Shown: positions 16,944 through 24,954 of the stretch, in pieces | Numbering within the stretch: the stretch's first letter is position 1 | Layout: every line of letters starts with the position of its first letter | Assembly: GCF_001429505.1 (NCBI RefSeq) | Contig: NZ_LMJW01000020.1 | Coordinates: 346,296 to 410,295, forward strand | Reading direction: 5' to 3' | DNA: 64,000 nucleotides | Source of the DNA: Allobosea sp. Root483D1 | GTDB lineage: Bacteria; Pseudomonadota; Alphaproteobacteria; Rhizobiales; Beijerinckiaceae | Made by a program: the position numbers and the translations under genes | The notes under the pieces: model-generated | Told to the model about the DNA's origin: nothing | Seen by the model: only the letters and a program-made list of their open reading frames with translations | Databases searched by the model: none

Positions 16944-17013
16944 GCTAAAGACCATCTCGCTAGCTTCCAGAGTTGGCGGTTTCCGCTAAGCTTGGTCGAC
17001 TGGGCGAGGGAAA

Positions 17014-17496
17014 ATGCCAGAGTTCAAGCTCGACGATATCGATCGCCGCATCGTCCAGGCTTTGCAGGCGGATGGGCGCATCAGCGTGCAGGAGCTCGCA
17101 GGCAAGGTCGGGCTGTCGCCCAGCCCCTGCGCCAGGCGGGTGCGCCTGCTGGAGGAGGCCGGGATCATCGAAGGCTATGTCGCCATCGTGAACCAGGAGA
17201 AGCTCGGCCTTCCCGTTTCGGTCTTCGCCTCGATCAAGCTGGAGCGGCAGCGCGAGGAGGAGCTTGACCGCTTCGCCGCGGCGGTGTCGCGCTGGCCCGA
17301 GGTCGCCGACTGCTATCTGATGACCGGTCAGCGCGACTATCTGCTGCGCATCATCGTCAGCGACCTCGCCGCCTATGAGCGCTTCCTCAAGGACAAGCTG
17401 ACGCGGCTCGACAATGTCGCCTCGATCGAATCGAGCTTCGCGCTCGGGCGGGTGAAGCGCTCCTATTCGGTGCCGGTGGAGTTGGGGCGGGGCTAG
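17014..17496 (+). CDS. Lrp/AsnC family transcriptional regulator
   Basis: 160 residues. The N-terminal HTH (FKLDDIDRRIVQALQADGRI, then SVQELAGKVGLSPSPCARRV) is followed by the RAM/AsnC ligand-binding domain (DCYLMTGQRDYLLRIIVSD). Lrp-type proteins respond to amino acids and usually control a neighbouring catabolic gene. The target here is most likely the divergent E1 gene, an arrangement like mdeR-mdeAB. Confidence 0.93.
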   Translation: MPEFKLDDIDRRIVQALQADGRISVQELAGKVGLSPSPCARRVRLLEEAGIIEGYVAIVNQEKLGLPVSVFASIKLERQREEELDRFAAAVSRWPEVADCYLMTGQRDYLLRIIVSDLAAYERFLKDKLTRLDNVASIESSFALGRVKRSYSVPVELGRG

Positions 17497-17585
17497 CCGG
17501 TTCGCGCGTTCCCGAACCGAATCCGGTACTCGCCCGGCATGGCCGGACCGTGGCATCCAGTCCCCGTCACGAGAGGAAAGACGTC

Positions 17586-17897
17586 ATGCTGCAACTTCGG
17601 CCGAACTGCGAACTCTGCGACTGCGACCTGCCGCCGGCCTCGCTCCAGGCGCGCATTTGCAGCTATGAATGCACCTACTGCGCCGATTGCGCCGAGAAGA
17701 CGCTGGAGAACGTCTGCCCGAGCTGTGGCGGCGGCTTCGTGCCGCGGCCGATCCGGCCTGTCGGCGATTGGGGCGGGCTCGGTCTCGGCCTGGCGAACCG
17801 CCCCGCCGGTACGAAGCGCCATCATTCGCAGTGGACGGAAGCGCAGCGGCGCGAGCGGACCGAACTGCTGCGAAACGTGCGGCCGCAGGACCGTTGA
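17586..17897 (+). CDS. DUF1272 domain protein, cysteine-rich
   Basis: 103 residues. Nine cysteines in the first 47 residues (8, 11, 13, 25, 29, 32, 35, 44, 47), including CTYCADC and CPSC, form a likely double zinc ribbon of the DUF1272 family; function unknown. I chose ATG 17586, which follows GAGAGGAAA; an upstream in-frame ATG gives a poorly conserved extension. The C-terminal half is basic and polar. It ends 3 bp before the convergent patatin gene stop. Confidence 0.85.
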   Translation: MLQLRPNCELCDCDLPPASLQARICSYECTYCADCAEKTLENVCPSCGGGFVPRPIRPVGDWGGLGLGLANRPAGTKRHHSQWTEAQRRERTELLRNVRPQDR

Positions 17898-17900
17898 AAT

Positions 17901-19064
17901 TCAGCGTCGCTCGAAGTCGCGATGGACATCGTGGGTGACGATCCCCGCGCCGTCCGGCGGGATCGTCAGCCAGTCCTTGCGGGTCAGCGTCTGCTTGGTG
18001 TCCTCACAGCCGGAATGCCAGTGGTCGCTCATCGAGGTCCGCGAGAACTCGTGGTCCTTGGCATGGCTCTCATAGCTTTTCTGCTGGTAGATCAGCTGCA
18101 GGATGGTGTGCTCGGGGATCAAGGCGAGCTCGTCGCGGAGCTTGCGGTCTTCCTCGCTCAAGGCGTCCTCAGGGATGTGGCTGAGGGCGTCATGGGTCTT
18201 CTTCTTCCAGCCCTGCAGGGTCTGGAACAGGTCGGTGACCATGCGGGTGCGCGAGGAGTACATGATGTCCTTGTGGCGTCCCATCACGTCCTGCATCGTG
18301 CGCGGCATCGGGCCACGCGACGAGAACAGGTCGACCTGGAAGATCAGCGAGTTCAGCGTGTCGTCCTGGGCGAGCAGATGCGACAGCGGCGTGTTCGAGA
18401 CGATGCCGCCATCCCAGTAATGCTCGGTGCCGATCTGCACGGTCGGGAAGGCCGGCGGCAGCGCGCCCGAGGCCATGACATGCTCGGGCGTGATCTCTTC
18501 CTGCATGTTGTCGAAGTAGACGAAGTTGCCGGAGAGCGCGTTGACGGCGCCGACCGAGAAATGCGTGCGCTTCGCATTGATCAGGTCGAAATCGACCAGT
18601 TCCAGCAGGGTCTCGCGCAAGGGCGATGTGTCGTAGAAGCTGGTCGCGTCAGTGGCGCCGGCTGGCGCGAGCCAGGCGCTGGTGCGACGCGGCTCGAAGA
18701 AGCCGGGCTGGCCGAGCACCGTGGTCATGAACGACGAGGTCGCGTTGCGGGCCTGGCGGAAGATGTCGCCCTCGGGCGTGAACCACCAGACCTTGCGGTC
18801 GGTGATACGGTTCCAGAAGGTCTCCAGCCGTTCGAGCCGGCGCTCGCGCGGATTGCCGGCGATCAGCGCGGCATTGATCGCGCCGATCGAGACGCCCGAA
18901 ACCCAGTCCGGCTCGATGTCGGCCTCGTGAAGCGCTTGGTAAACCCCGGCCTGATAGGCGCCGAGTGCGCCGCCGCCCTGGAGCACGAGCGCGACACGGT
19001 CGCAGCGCTCGGGGCGCCAGCCGAGATAGCGTTCGCTGGAGGACGGCGCAAAGGGGGCGTTCAT
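17901..19064 (-). CDS. patatin-like phospholipase family protein (with DUF3734-like C-terminus)
   Basis: 387 residues. The oxyanion-hole motif QGGGALGAYQAG, the nucleophile elbow GVSIG (Ser59) and the catalytic Asp in YWDGGIVSN are all present, so the Ser-Asp dyad is intact. The C-terminal part from about residue 260 matches the DUF3734 type found in these enzymes. I chose ATG 19062-19064, since the oxyanion motif then starts at residue 29. It is a cytoplasmic lipid acyl hydrolase divergent from bdhA; this neighbourhood suggests a link to PHB or membrane-lipid turnover, which is inference. Confidence 0.88.
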   Translation of the reverse strand: MNAPFAPSSSERYLGWRPERCDRVALVLQGGGALGAYQAGVYQALHEADIEPDWVSGVSIGAINAALIAGNPRERRLERLETFWNRITDRKVWWFTPEGDIFRQARNATSSFMTTVLGQPGFFEPRRTSAWLAPAGATDATSFYDTSPLRETLLELVDFDLINAKRTHFSVGAVNALSGNFVYFDNMQEEITPEHVMASGALPPAFPTVQIGTEHYWDGGIVSNTPLSHLLAQDDTLNSLIFQVDLFSSRGPMPRTMQDVMGRHKDIMYSSRTRMVTDLFQTLQGWKKKTHDALSHIPEDALSEEDRKLRDELALIPEHTILQLIYQQKSYESHAKDHEFSRTSMSDHWHSGCEDTKQTLTRKDWLTIPPDGAGIVTHDVHRDFERR

Positions 19065-19285
19065 GGCGCGGTTTCCGTTCGCTCGGTCTTTGGGGGGAGA
19101 GCTGGATTTGCCCCATGTCTGAGGGGTGGGCGGTGACAGGCATGTGACGTGGGCGGAACCAGATATCGGTGTCATTGCGCCGTCAGACAAGCTTCATCGC
19201 CCCGTCAGCTTACTCTTCCACCTCAGCGGCACGGACCTTGCGACGCTGCAGCGCGTCGCGTTTCTCGCGGCTGGGAGATCAGCGC

Positions 19286-20068
19286 ATGCTCAAGGGCAAG
19301 ACCGCCGTCGTCACCGGCTCGACCTCCGGCATCGGCCTTTCCATCGCCCGCGCTTATGCGGCCGAGGGCGCCAACATCGTCATCAACGGCTTCGGCGCGC
19401 CGGAGGCGATCGAGCAGGAGCGCGCTGGCATCGAGGCCGATTTCGGGGTCAAGGCGCGCTACTCGCCGGCCGACATGGCCCATGGCGGGGCGATCGCTGC
19501 GATGATCTCCGAGGCGGAGGCGCAGTTCGGCGGCGTCGACATCCTGGTCAACAATGCCGGCATCCAATTCGTCTCGCCGGTCGAGGAGTTCCCGGTCGAG
19601 AAATGGGACGCGATCATCGCGATCAACCTCTCGGCCGCCTTCCATGCCATCCGTGCGGCGCTGCCGGGGATGAAGCAACGCAGATGGGGCCGGATCATCA
19701 ATACGGCCTCGGCCCATGCGCTGGTCGCCTCGCCGTTCAAGTCGGCCTATGTCGCGGCCAAGCACGGCATCGCCGGCCTGACCAAGACGGTTGCGCTGGA
19801 GGCTGCAACCTTCGGCATCACCGCCAACGCGATCTGCCCCGGCTATGTCTGGACGCCTCTGGTCGAAAAGCAGATCCCCGAGACCATGGCGGCGCGCGGC
19901 CTGACCAAGGATGAGGTCATCAACGACGTGCTCCTGCACGCCCAGCCGACCAAGCAATTCGTCACCAGCGAGGAGGTGGCGGCGCTTGCTGTCTTCCTGG
20001 CTTCCGATGCGGCAAAGTCGATCACCGGCGTCATCCTGCCGGTCGATGGCGGCTGGACCGCGCAGTGA
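19286..20068 (+). CDS. bdhA: 3-hydroxybutyrate dehydrogenase
   Basis: 260 residues, SDR family. It has the cofactor motif TGSTSGIG, NNAG, the catalytic Ser in NTASAHALVASPFKSAYVAAKH and the YxxxK pair, plus the C-terminal VDGGWTAQ. The sequence is typical of D-3-hydroxybutyrate dehydrogenases, which interconvert 3-hydroxybutyrate and acetoacetate with NAD. ATG 19286 follows GGGAGA. The adjacent acetoacetate decarboxylase (10-bp gap) supports this substrate assignment. A CGCTGCAGCG palindrome at 19244-19253 upstream is a possible regulatory site. Confidence 0.9.
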   Translation: MLKGKTAVVTGSTSGIGLSIARAYAAEGANIVINGFGAPEAIEQERAGIEADFGVKARYSPADMAHGGAIAAMISEAEAQFGGVDILVNNAGIQFVSPVEEFPVEKWDAIIAINLSAAFHAIRAALPGMKQRRWGRIINTASAHALVASPFKSAYVAAKHGIAGLTKTVALEAATFGITANAICPGYVWTPLVEKQIPETMAARGLTKDEVINDVLLHAQPTKQFVTSEEVAALAVFLASDAAKSITGVILPVDGGWTAQ

Positions 20069-20078
20069 GGGCATCGCC

Positions 20079-20825
20079 ATGAACCGCAAAGACATCCTCG
20101 ACCTGCCCTCGATGCCGCTTGCCGGGCCGAGCTATCCGGCCGGGCCGTACCGCTTCATCGATCGCGAATACATGGTGATCAGCTACGAGACCGATCCGGA
20201 GCTGATCCGCCATCACCTGCCCGAGCCGCTGATGCCGATCGCACAGCCGATCGTGAGCTACGAATGGATCAAGATGCCGGATTCCTCCGGCTTCGGCACC
20301 TATACCGAGACGGGGATCGTCATCCCCTGCCTGTTTGGCGAGGAGGAGGTCAGCTTCGTCTCGCAGATGTATCTCGACATCGAGCCGCCGATCTCGGCCG
20401 GCCGCGAGATCTGGGGCTTCCCGAAGAAATACGCTCATCCCAAGCTCGAAGTGATCAAGGACACGTTGACCGGCACGCTCGAATATGCCGGCCAGCAGGT
20501 CGCGATGGGCACGATGGGCTACAAGCATGAGAGCCTCGCCGGCAACGGCGTCAGGACGACCGCGATGCTGACCAAGACGCAGGTCAACCTCAAGATCATC
20601 CCCGGTGTCGACGGCGAGCCGGAGATCTGCCAGCTCGTCGCGCTCAACCTGACCGACATCACGGTGAAGGGCTCCTGGATCGGCCCGGGCCGGCTGCACC
20701 TGATCCCGCATGTCAACGCGCCGGTCGCCGATCTGCCGGTGCGCAAGGTGCTGGGCGCGCATCACTTCATCGCTGACCTGACTTTGCCCTTCGGCCGCAA
20801 GATCCACGACTACATGAAGGGCTGA
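20079..20825 (+). CDS. adc: acetoacetate decarboxylase
   Basis: 248 residues, the usual family length. The Schiff-base region reads REIWGFPKKYA with Lys116-Lys117, matching the adjacent lysines (115/116) of the clostridial enzyme. It converts acetoacetate to acetone and CO2. ATG 20079 lies 10 bp after the bdhA stop, so the pair forms an operon turning 3-hydroxybutyrate into acetone, or dissipating acetoacetate from PHB breakdown. Confidence 0.92.
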   Translation: MNRKDILDLPSMPLAGPSYPAGPYRFIDREYMVISYETDPELIRHHLPEPLMPIAQPIVSYEWIKMPDSSGFGTYTETGIVIPCLFGEEEVSFVSQMYLDIEPPISAGREIWGFPKKYAHPKLEVIKDTLTGTLEYAGQQVAMGTMGYKHESLAGNGVRTTAMLTKTQVNLKIIPGVDGEPEICQLVALNLTDITVKGSWIGPGRLHLIPHVNAPVADLPVRKVLGAHHFIADLTLPFGRKIHDYMKG

Positions 20826-20897
20826 CGCGGCGGGTTGCGCTCTCGGCTGCGCCGATTATCTTGCCGCGCCGGGGGCGCGAGGGATTTCAGGGCGCGC

Positions 20898-21494
20898 ATG
20901 ATTGTCTCCTGGCTGGCGGGCTTGCGCCAGGCGGTGAGTTCGAAGCTCACCATCGGCATCGGCGGATTGCTGGCGCTTGCCATCACCAGCGGCCAGAGTC
21001 TGCTTGAGGCGCTGGAGCCGCCGACGCTGCCGGTGCTCGCCGCCGGCGCGTCGCTCGATGCCGGCCGCTGGCGCATCGCGCTGCACGAAGCCAGCCTGAC
21101 GACGCAGTCGCGGCCGGATGGGCCGCCAGCGCCCGATGGCACGCAGTTCCTGGCGCTCGATCTCGACATCGTCAATCGCAGCTCGGAAACCGACAACACC
21201 TTCGCGCGCATCTTCATCGTCGACCCGTCGATCGACGCCCTGCAGCCCAACCCGATCTTCTGGCTGATGCGCGACAAGGCGATACTGAGCGCGCTGCAGC
21301 CAGGCTTGCGCGAGCGCGTGCGCGTGATCTGGCGGCTGGCACCGGGCGCGAAGGTACCGGAGCGATTGCGCCTCGTCGTCAACGGCGAAACCTTCAAGCC
21401 GCGTGACAATCTCTTCGCTGCACCGGGCTGGTTCAATCGCAAGCCGATCGCAGCCGCGAGCTTGCCGGTCGCTGCCGCGGAGATGCGGCCATGA
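20898..21494 (+). CDS. hypothetical membrane-anchored protein (1 of 3)
   Basis: 198 residues. One N-terminal membrane segment (about residues 18-35, LTIGIGGLLALAITSG) precedes an extracytoplasmic beta-rich region containing GTQFLALDLDIVNRS and IFIVDP. The pattern of a small anchor plus a single domain resembles DUF4352-like proteins, but I cannot name the family. ATG 20898 fits the anchor; translation from the upstream open frame would add an Arg-rich stretch. The stop overlaps the next start (ATGA). Confidence 0.7.
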   Translation: MIVSWLAGLRQAVSSKLTIGIGGLLALAITSGQSLLEALEPPTLPVLAAGASLDAGRWRIALHEASLTTQSRPDGPPAPDGTQFLALDLDIVNRSSETDNTFARIFIVDPSIDALQPNPIFWLMRDKAILSALQPGLRERVRVIWRLAPGAKVPERLRLVVNGETFKPRDNLFAAPGWFNRKPIAAASLPVAAAEMRP

Positions 21495-22057
21495 GCGGCG
21501 TTTTTGCCAAGCTCGGAGCGCCCCTGATCGCTGCGCTGCTGCTCGCCGGCATGCAGCGCTTTACGCCGGGCTATGCCGAGATCACCGGGCCGATCCCGCT
21601 CAAAGGCGATCTCGGCGAGACGCTGACCGGCCGTGGCTTCACGGTGCGGGCCGACAAGGTGCTGCTCGCCGAGAAACTGCGCTTCAAGGCCTATGGCCGC
21701 GAGGTCGAGCGTGACACCGGCGGCGTCTTCGCGCTGGTGATCGCGCGGCTCGATGCGCAACCCGTCTCGACCACTGTCAGCGGCGCAATCTGGCGCAGCG
21801 CGCAGGGCGCCCGTTTCGTTGCGAGCCCGCGCTTTCAGGGAGCGCCACGGCTGCTCGGAACGGACCGGCTCGAACCCGGCCTGCCGCAGCGCGGCGTCTT
21901 CATCTTCGAAGTGCCGCGTGAGGCGGTCGCAGGTGCGACATTGCTCGTCGCCGCCTCGCGCTGGCCACGGCTGGATACGCAAGCCGAGATCGCGCTGCCA
22001 GCGACGCTCGGCACGCCGGCGTCGCTGCTCGACCTGAACGAGCTCGCCTATGAGTGA
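21491..22057 (+). CDS. hypothetical exported/anchored protein (2 of 3)
   Basis: 188 residues. An N-terminal hydrophobic segment (APLIAALLLAGM) serves as signal or anchor. The remainder is beta-rich: GFTVRADKVLLAEKLRFKAY, then GGVFALVIARLDAQP. Its start overlaps the preceding stop by 4 bp and its stop overlaps the following start by 8 bp, so the three proteins are translationally coupled and probably act together. No known family recognised. Confidence 0.7.
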   Translation: MSGVFAKLGAPLIAALLLAGMQRFTPGYAEITGPIPLKGDLGETLTGRGFTVRADKVLLAEKLRFKAYGREVERDTGGVFALVIARLDAQPVSTTVSGAIWRSAQGARFVASPRFQGAPRLLGTDRLEPGLPQRGVFIFEVPREAVAGATLLVAASRWPRLDTQAEIALPATLGTPASLLDLNELAYE

Positions 22058-22613
22058 GGTTGCCGTATCCCATGGCGCAGCGCGAATGCGTCGCCTCAGC
22101 CTGTGGACGCTGCCGGTGGTGCTGGCGCTCGGCCTCTTCCTGCAATCCTACGAGAATGCCTGGGAGTGGTGGCGGTCGCGCGAATTGTTCGCGCGGGAGG
22201 TTCCGGCCAGTGCCGCGGCGAGCCTCGGCGGTGCTGAATGGAAACTGACAGGCCTGCGCCGCGTTGCCGAGCGCTCGGACGGCCGGGCTGTGATGCTGCT
22301 CGACATGGAAGCGGTGGTGCGTGATCCCGAAGCCTTCGCCCTGCTGCCGTGCCGGCTGGTGCTGGAGGCACCGGACGGGAGGCGATGGTCGCCGCAATTC
22401 CTGACTCCGAGCGAGGTCAACCGGTTGCCGGAGCGCCGTGGCCTGACGATCCCGACCTGTACCCAGGCGCTGGCGAGCAAGCCGGCGGCGGGTGCCACGC
22501 TCAGGATCGGCGAAGGCTTTGTGCTGCCGGCCGGGACGGCCGGAGAGGTCAGGCCGGTGCTCAGCCTGCCGGCCGAGCGGCCGCGTTATCTGCGCTTCCA
22601 GGTTCCGGGCTAG
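22050..22613 (+). CDS. hypothetical membrane-anchored protein (3 of 3)
   Basis: 187 residues. A single N-terminal membrane segment (LWTLPVVLALGLFLQS) is followed by an extracytoplasmic domain with EWKLTGLRRV, AVMLLDMEAVVRDP and CRLVLEAPDGRRW. Anchor position and domain size resemble those of the two upstream proteins, although direct sequence similarity is not obvious to me. The last 53 bp overlap the 3' end of the convergent membrane-protein gene. Confidence 0.7.
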   Translation: MSEVAVSHGAARMRRLSLWTLPVVLALGLFLQSYENAWEWWRSRELFAREVPASAAASLGGAEWKLTGLRRVAERSDGRAVMLLDMEAVVRDPEAFALLPCRLVLEAPDGRRWSPQFLTPSEVNRLPERRGLTIPTCTQALASKPAAGATLRIGEGFVLPAGTAGEVRPVLSLPAERPRYLRFQVPG

Positions 22614-23862
22614 AACCCTTTACCACCTGCGCCGCGACGGCGGTCTCCATCACCGCCGCCAGCAGGCAGATGCGCAGGCTCTCGACAAGGATACCGCCGC
22701 GGATCTCGCTGGGGCCACCGAGCAGGAATGCGATTACGTTGGCGATTACCTGCCAGCTGTCGAGATCGAGCGGGCCGATCAGGCGGGTGAGGCCGATCCA
22801 GAGCCAGGCGGCGGCAAAGCCGATCAGGCGGTAGCCGACGACCAGCGCGATCAGCACCGAGAGGCTCGCGCCGAAGGCGAGGCGGACGCTGTTGACAACA
22901 GGCAGATAGCGCGAGCGGTAGCTGCCGATGAAGTGCTCGGCAAAGTCTCGTACGGCCTTCGGGGCTGCTTGCCAGCGCGCCAGCGCCGCTGCGGCGCGCC
23001 GGTCGCGCGCCAGGGCAGTGGGATCCTTGGCGTCGTAGCCATAGATCGTCGCGGTCATCAGCAGCCAGACCAGCGGTAGCAGCGTGTAGAGGAAGAGGCT
23101 CTGCAGGCTAGTGCTCAGCGCCGGTTCGGCGAGGTCGACCGCTTCCGGCATCGCTGCCTGCGCCTTGCCGACCAGCGCGAGCGTCCAGTCGTGCATGAGC
23201 CTGAGATAGGGCAGCGCGACGGTCTTGAGCCAGGTCCAGCCGGTGTCTTTCCAGCGCGACAATGCGTAGAGGCCGACGAAGATCCAGTTGGCATCGCAGG
23301 CGATCACCAGGAGTTGCCAGAAGGGCGAGGGCCGGCGCCCCTGAGCGGCCTTGGCGAGGTTGCGCACCAGCCAGGCGAGGCCGATGGCGAGCACGAGCCA
23401 GAGCGACAGCGGCACGTCGAGCACATTGACTCGCTCGCCGAGACCGGCGGCGGCGAGCGCCCTGACCGAATAGTCGCGGACGGTGTCGCCCAGAAAGCCC
23501 CAGGCGGCGTAGTAGGCGAAGAACGGCACGAGGGCGAGCGAGACCAGGCTGATTACGGCGCGTGCTCCGGCCGGCTGGGGCGCGTCGGATTGCGGGCCGG
23601 AGCCAGCGACCTGCAGGGCCGCCACGGCCGGCAGATAGGGCCGCAAGGCCACAAACATCAGCACGGTGACGACGAGCTTGGCGAGGACCAGCAGCGCGAG
23701 CACGGCAAAGCCGGCGAGGCTGTTGAGATAGCCGAGCTTGACCGCCAGCGGCAGCAAAAGCTCGTTGGCGATCGAGCCGAATGTCGCGAGCAGCAGCAGG
23801 ACGGGCCAGGCCTGGCGCCACAGCTGGAAGAAAAGGCGAGCGAGGCTGGCGATCTCTTGCAT
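22561..23862 (-). CDS. multi-spanning membrane protein of unknown function
   Basis: 433 residues with roughly eight to ten hydrophobic segments (for example FAVLALLVLAKLVVTVLMFV and LWLVLAIGLAWLVRNLAKA). A hydrophilic Arg/Ala-rich loop lies around residues 290-320. I do not recognise a family. It is downstream of aapQ-aapM (51-bp gap) where an ATPase gene would be expected, and convergent with the three anchored proteins. It could belong functionally to either group. Confidence 0.7.
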   Translation of the reverse strand: MQEIASLARLFFQLWRQAWPVLLLLATFGSIANELLLPLAVKLGYLNSLAGFAVLALLVLAKLVVTVLMFVALRPYLPAVAALQVAGSGPQSDAPQPAGARAVISLVSLALVPFFAYYAAWGFLGDTVRDYSVRALAAAGLGERVNVLDVPLSLWLVLAIGLAWLVRNLAKAAQGRRPSPFWQLLVIACDANWIFVGLYALSRWKDTGWTWLKTVALPYLRLMHDWTLALVGKAQAAMPEAVDLAEPALSTSLQSLFLYTLLPLVWLLMTATIYGYDAKDPTALARDRRAAAALARWQAAPKAVRDFAEHFIGSYRSRYLPVVNSVRLAFGASLSVLIALVVGYRLIGFAAAWLWIGLTRLIGPLDLDSWQVIANVIAFLLGGPSEIRGGILVESLRICLLAAVMETAVAAQVVKGSSPEPGSADNAAARPAG

Positions 23863-23913
23863 GAGAGGCGTTTTACAGCGTCGAGCCCGGAGGGAGAACC
23901 CTCCGGAACAGCC

Positions 23914-24954
23914 TTATCGCTGCCGTTCCATACTCCGGCTCCAGCGCGAGAGCGCAAAGCAGATCAGCCAGTAGAGGCCGCCGGAGAAGACATAGGCCTC
24001 CATGTTCATGCCGACCCAGTTGGGGTCGGCGAGCGAGGCCTGGGCGATGCCGAGCAGATCGAGGATCGAGACGACGAGGACGAGCGTGGTGTTCTTGACC
24101 AGCGCGATGAACTCGTTGGTGATCGCCGGCAGCGAGATGCGCAGCGCCTGCGGCAGGATGATGAACCAGGTCGCCTTCCAGTAGGAGAGGCCGAGCGCGG
24201 TCGCGGCCTCGCGCTGGCCCTTCGGCAGCGCCTGCAGGCCGCCGCGCACGGCCTCCGCCATATAGGCGGCGATGCAGAAGCCGAGACCGATCACGGCGCG
24301 CGCCAGCCGGTCGACACCGATGCCGGCCGGCATGATCAGCGGCAGCAGCAGCGAGGCCAGGAAGATCACCGCGATGATCGGCACGCCGCGCCAGAACTCG
24401 ATGAACAGCACCGAGATCAGCTTGACCACCTTCAGCTCGGACTGCCGGCCGAGCGCAAGCAGGATGCCGAGCGGGATCGCGATCAGGCTGGCATAGATCG
24501 AGATGAAGACGGTCAGCATCAGCCCGCCCCATTCGCGGGTCTCGATCGCACGCAGGCCGAGGCCGCCGCCGAGGAGCCAGACGCCGAGCGGCGGCAGGAT
24601 GACGAGCGCGGCGAGGCCGAGGCCCAGCTTCAGCCGCTTCGGCGCGAAGACGATCGCTGCGCCGGAGAGCGCGAAGGCGAGCCCGGCGAGGTTCGGCCGC
24701 CAGCGTTCCTCCAGGGGATAGAATCCGTACATGAACTGGCCGAAGCGCGCCTTGACGAAGACCCAGCAGGCGCCGGTGCCGGTGCAGTCGTTGCGGGTCT
24801 GGCCGCTCCAGGTTGCGTCGATCAGGGCCCAGCGGACGATCGGGACGGCGATCCAGGCGATCGCTGCGGCGAGCAGCAGCGTCACCGTGGTGATGGTCGG
24901 GGTGCCGAACAGGCGCTCGCGCCAGCTGGTCGAAAGGTTTGCGGCGGCTCTCAT
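23914..24954 (-). CDS. aapM: general L-amino acid ABC transporter permease, AapM-like
   Basis: 346 residues, HisM-type amino-acid permease with a long N-terminal portion before the five-span core, as in AapM/BztC. The core shows LMLTVFISIYASLIAIPLGI and the EAA region EAVRGGLQALPKGQREAATA. It pairs with AapQ to form the membrane channel of a general amino-acid importer. Its start overlaps the aapQ stop (ATGA). Confidence 0.88.
   Translation of the reverse strand: MRAAANLSTSWRERLFGTPTITTVTLLLAAAIAWIAVPIVRWALIDATWSGQTRNDCTGTGACWVFVKARFGQFMYGFYPLEERWRPNLAGLAFALSGAAIVFAPKRLKLGLGLAALVILPPLGVWLLGGGLGLRAIETREWGGLMLTVFISIYASLIAIPLGILLALGRQSELKVVKLISVLFIEFWRGVPIIAVIFLASLLLPLIMPAGIGVDRLARAVIGLGFCIAAYMAEAVRGGLQALPKGQREAATALGLSYWKATWFIILPQALRISLPAITNEFIALVKNTTLVLVVSILDLLGIAQASLADPNWVGMNMEAYVFSGGLYWLICFALSRWSRSMERQR

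Noticed and set aside
14754..17267. An 837-codon open frame antisense to the transketolase-like gene
   Set aside because: The opposite strand encodes a complete TPP enzyme; the antisense product has no recognisable motif and would overlap the Lrp gene as well.
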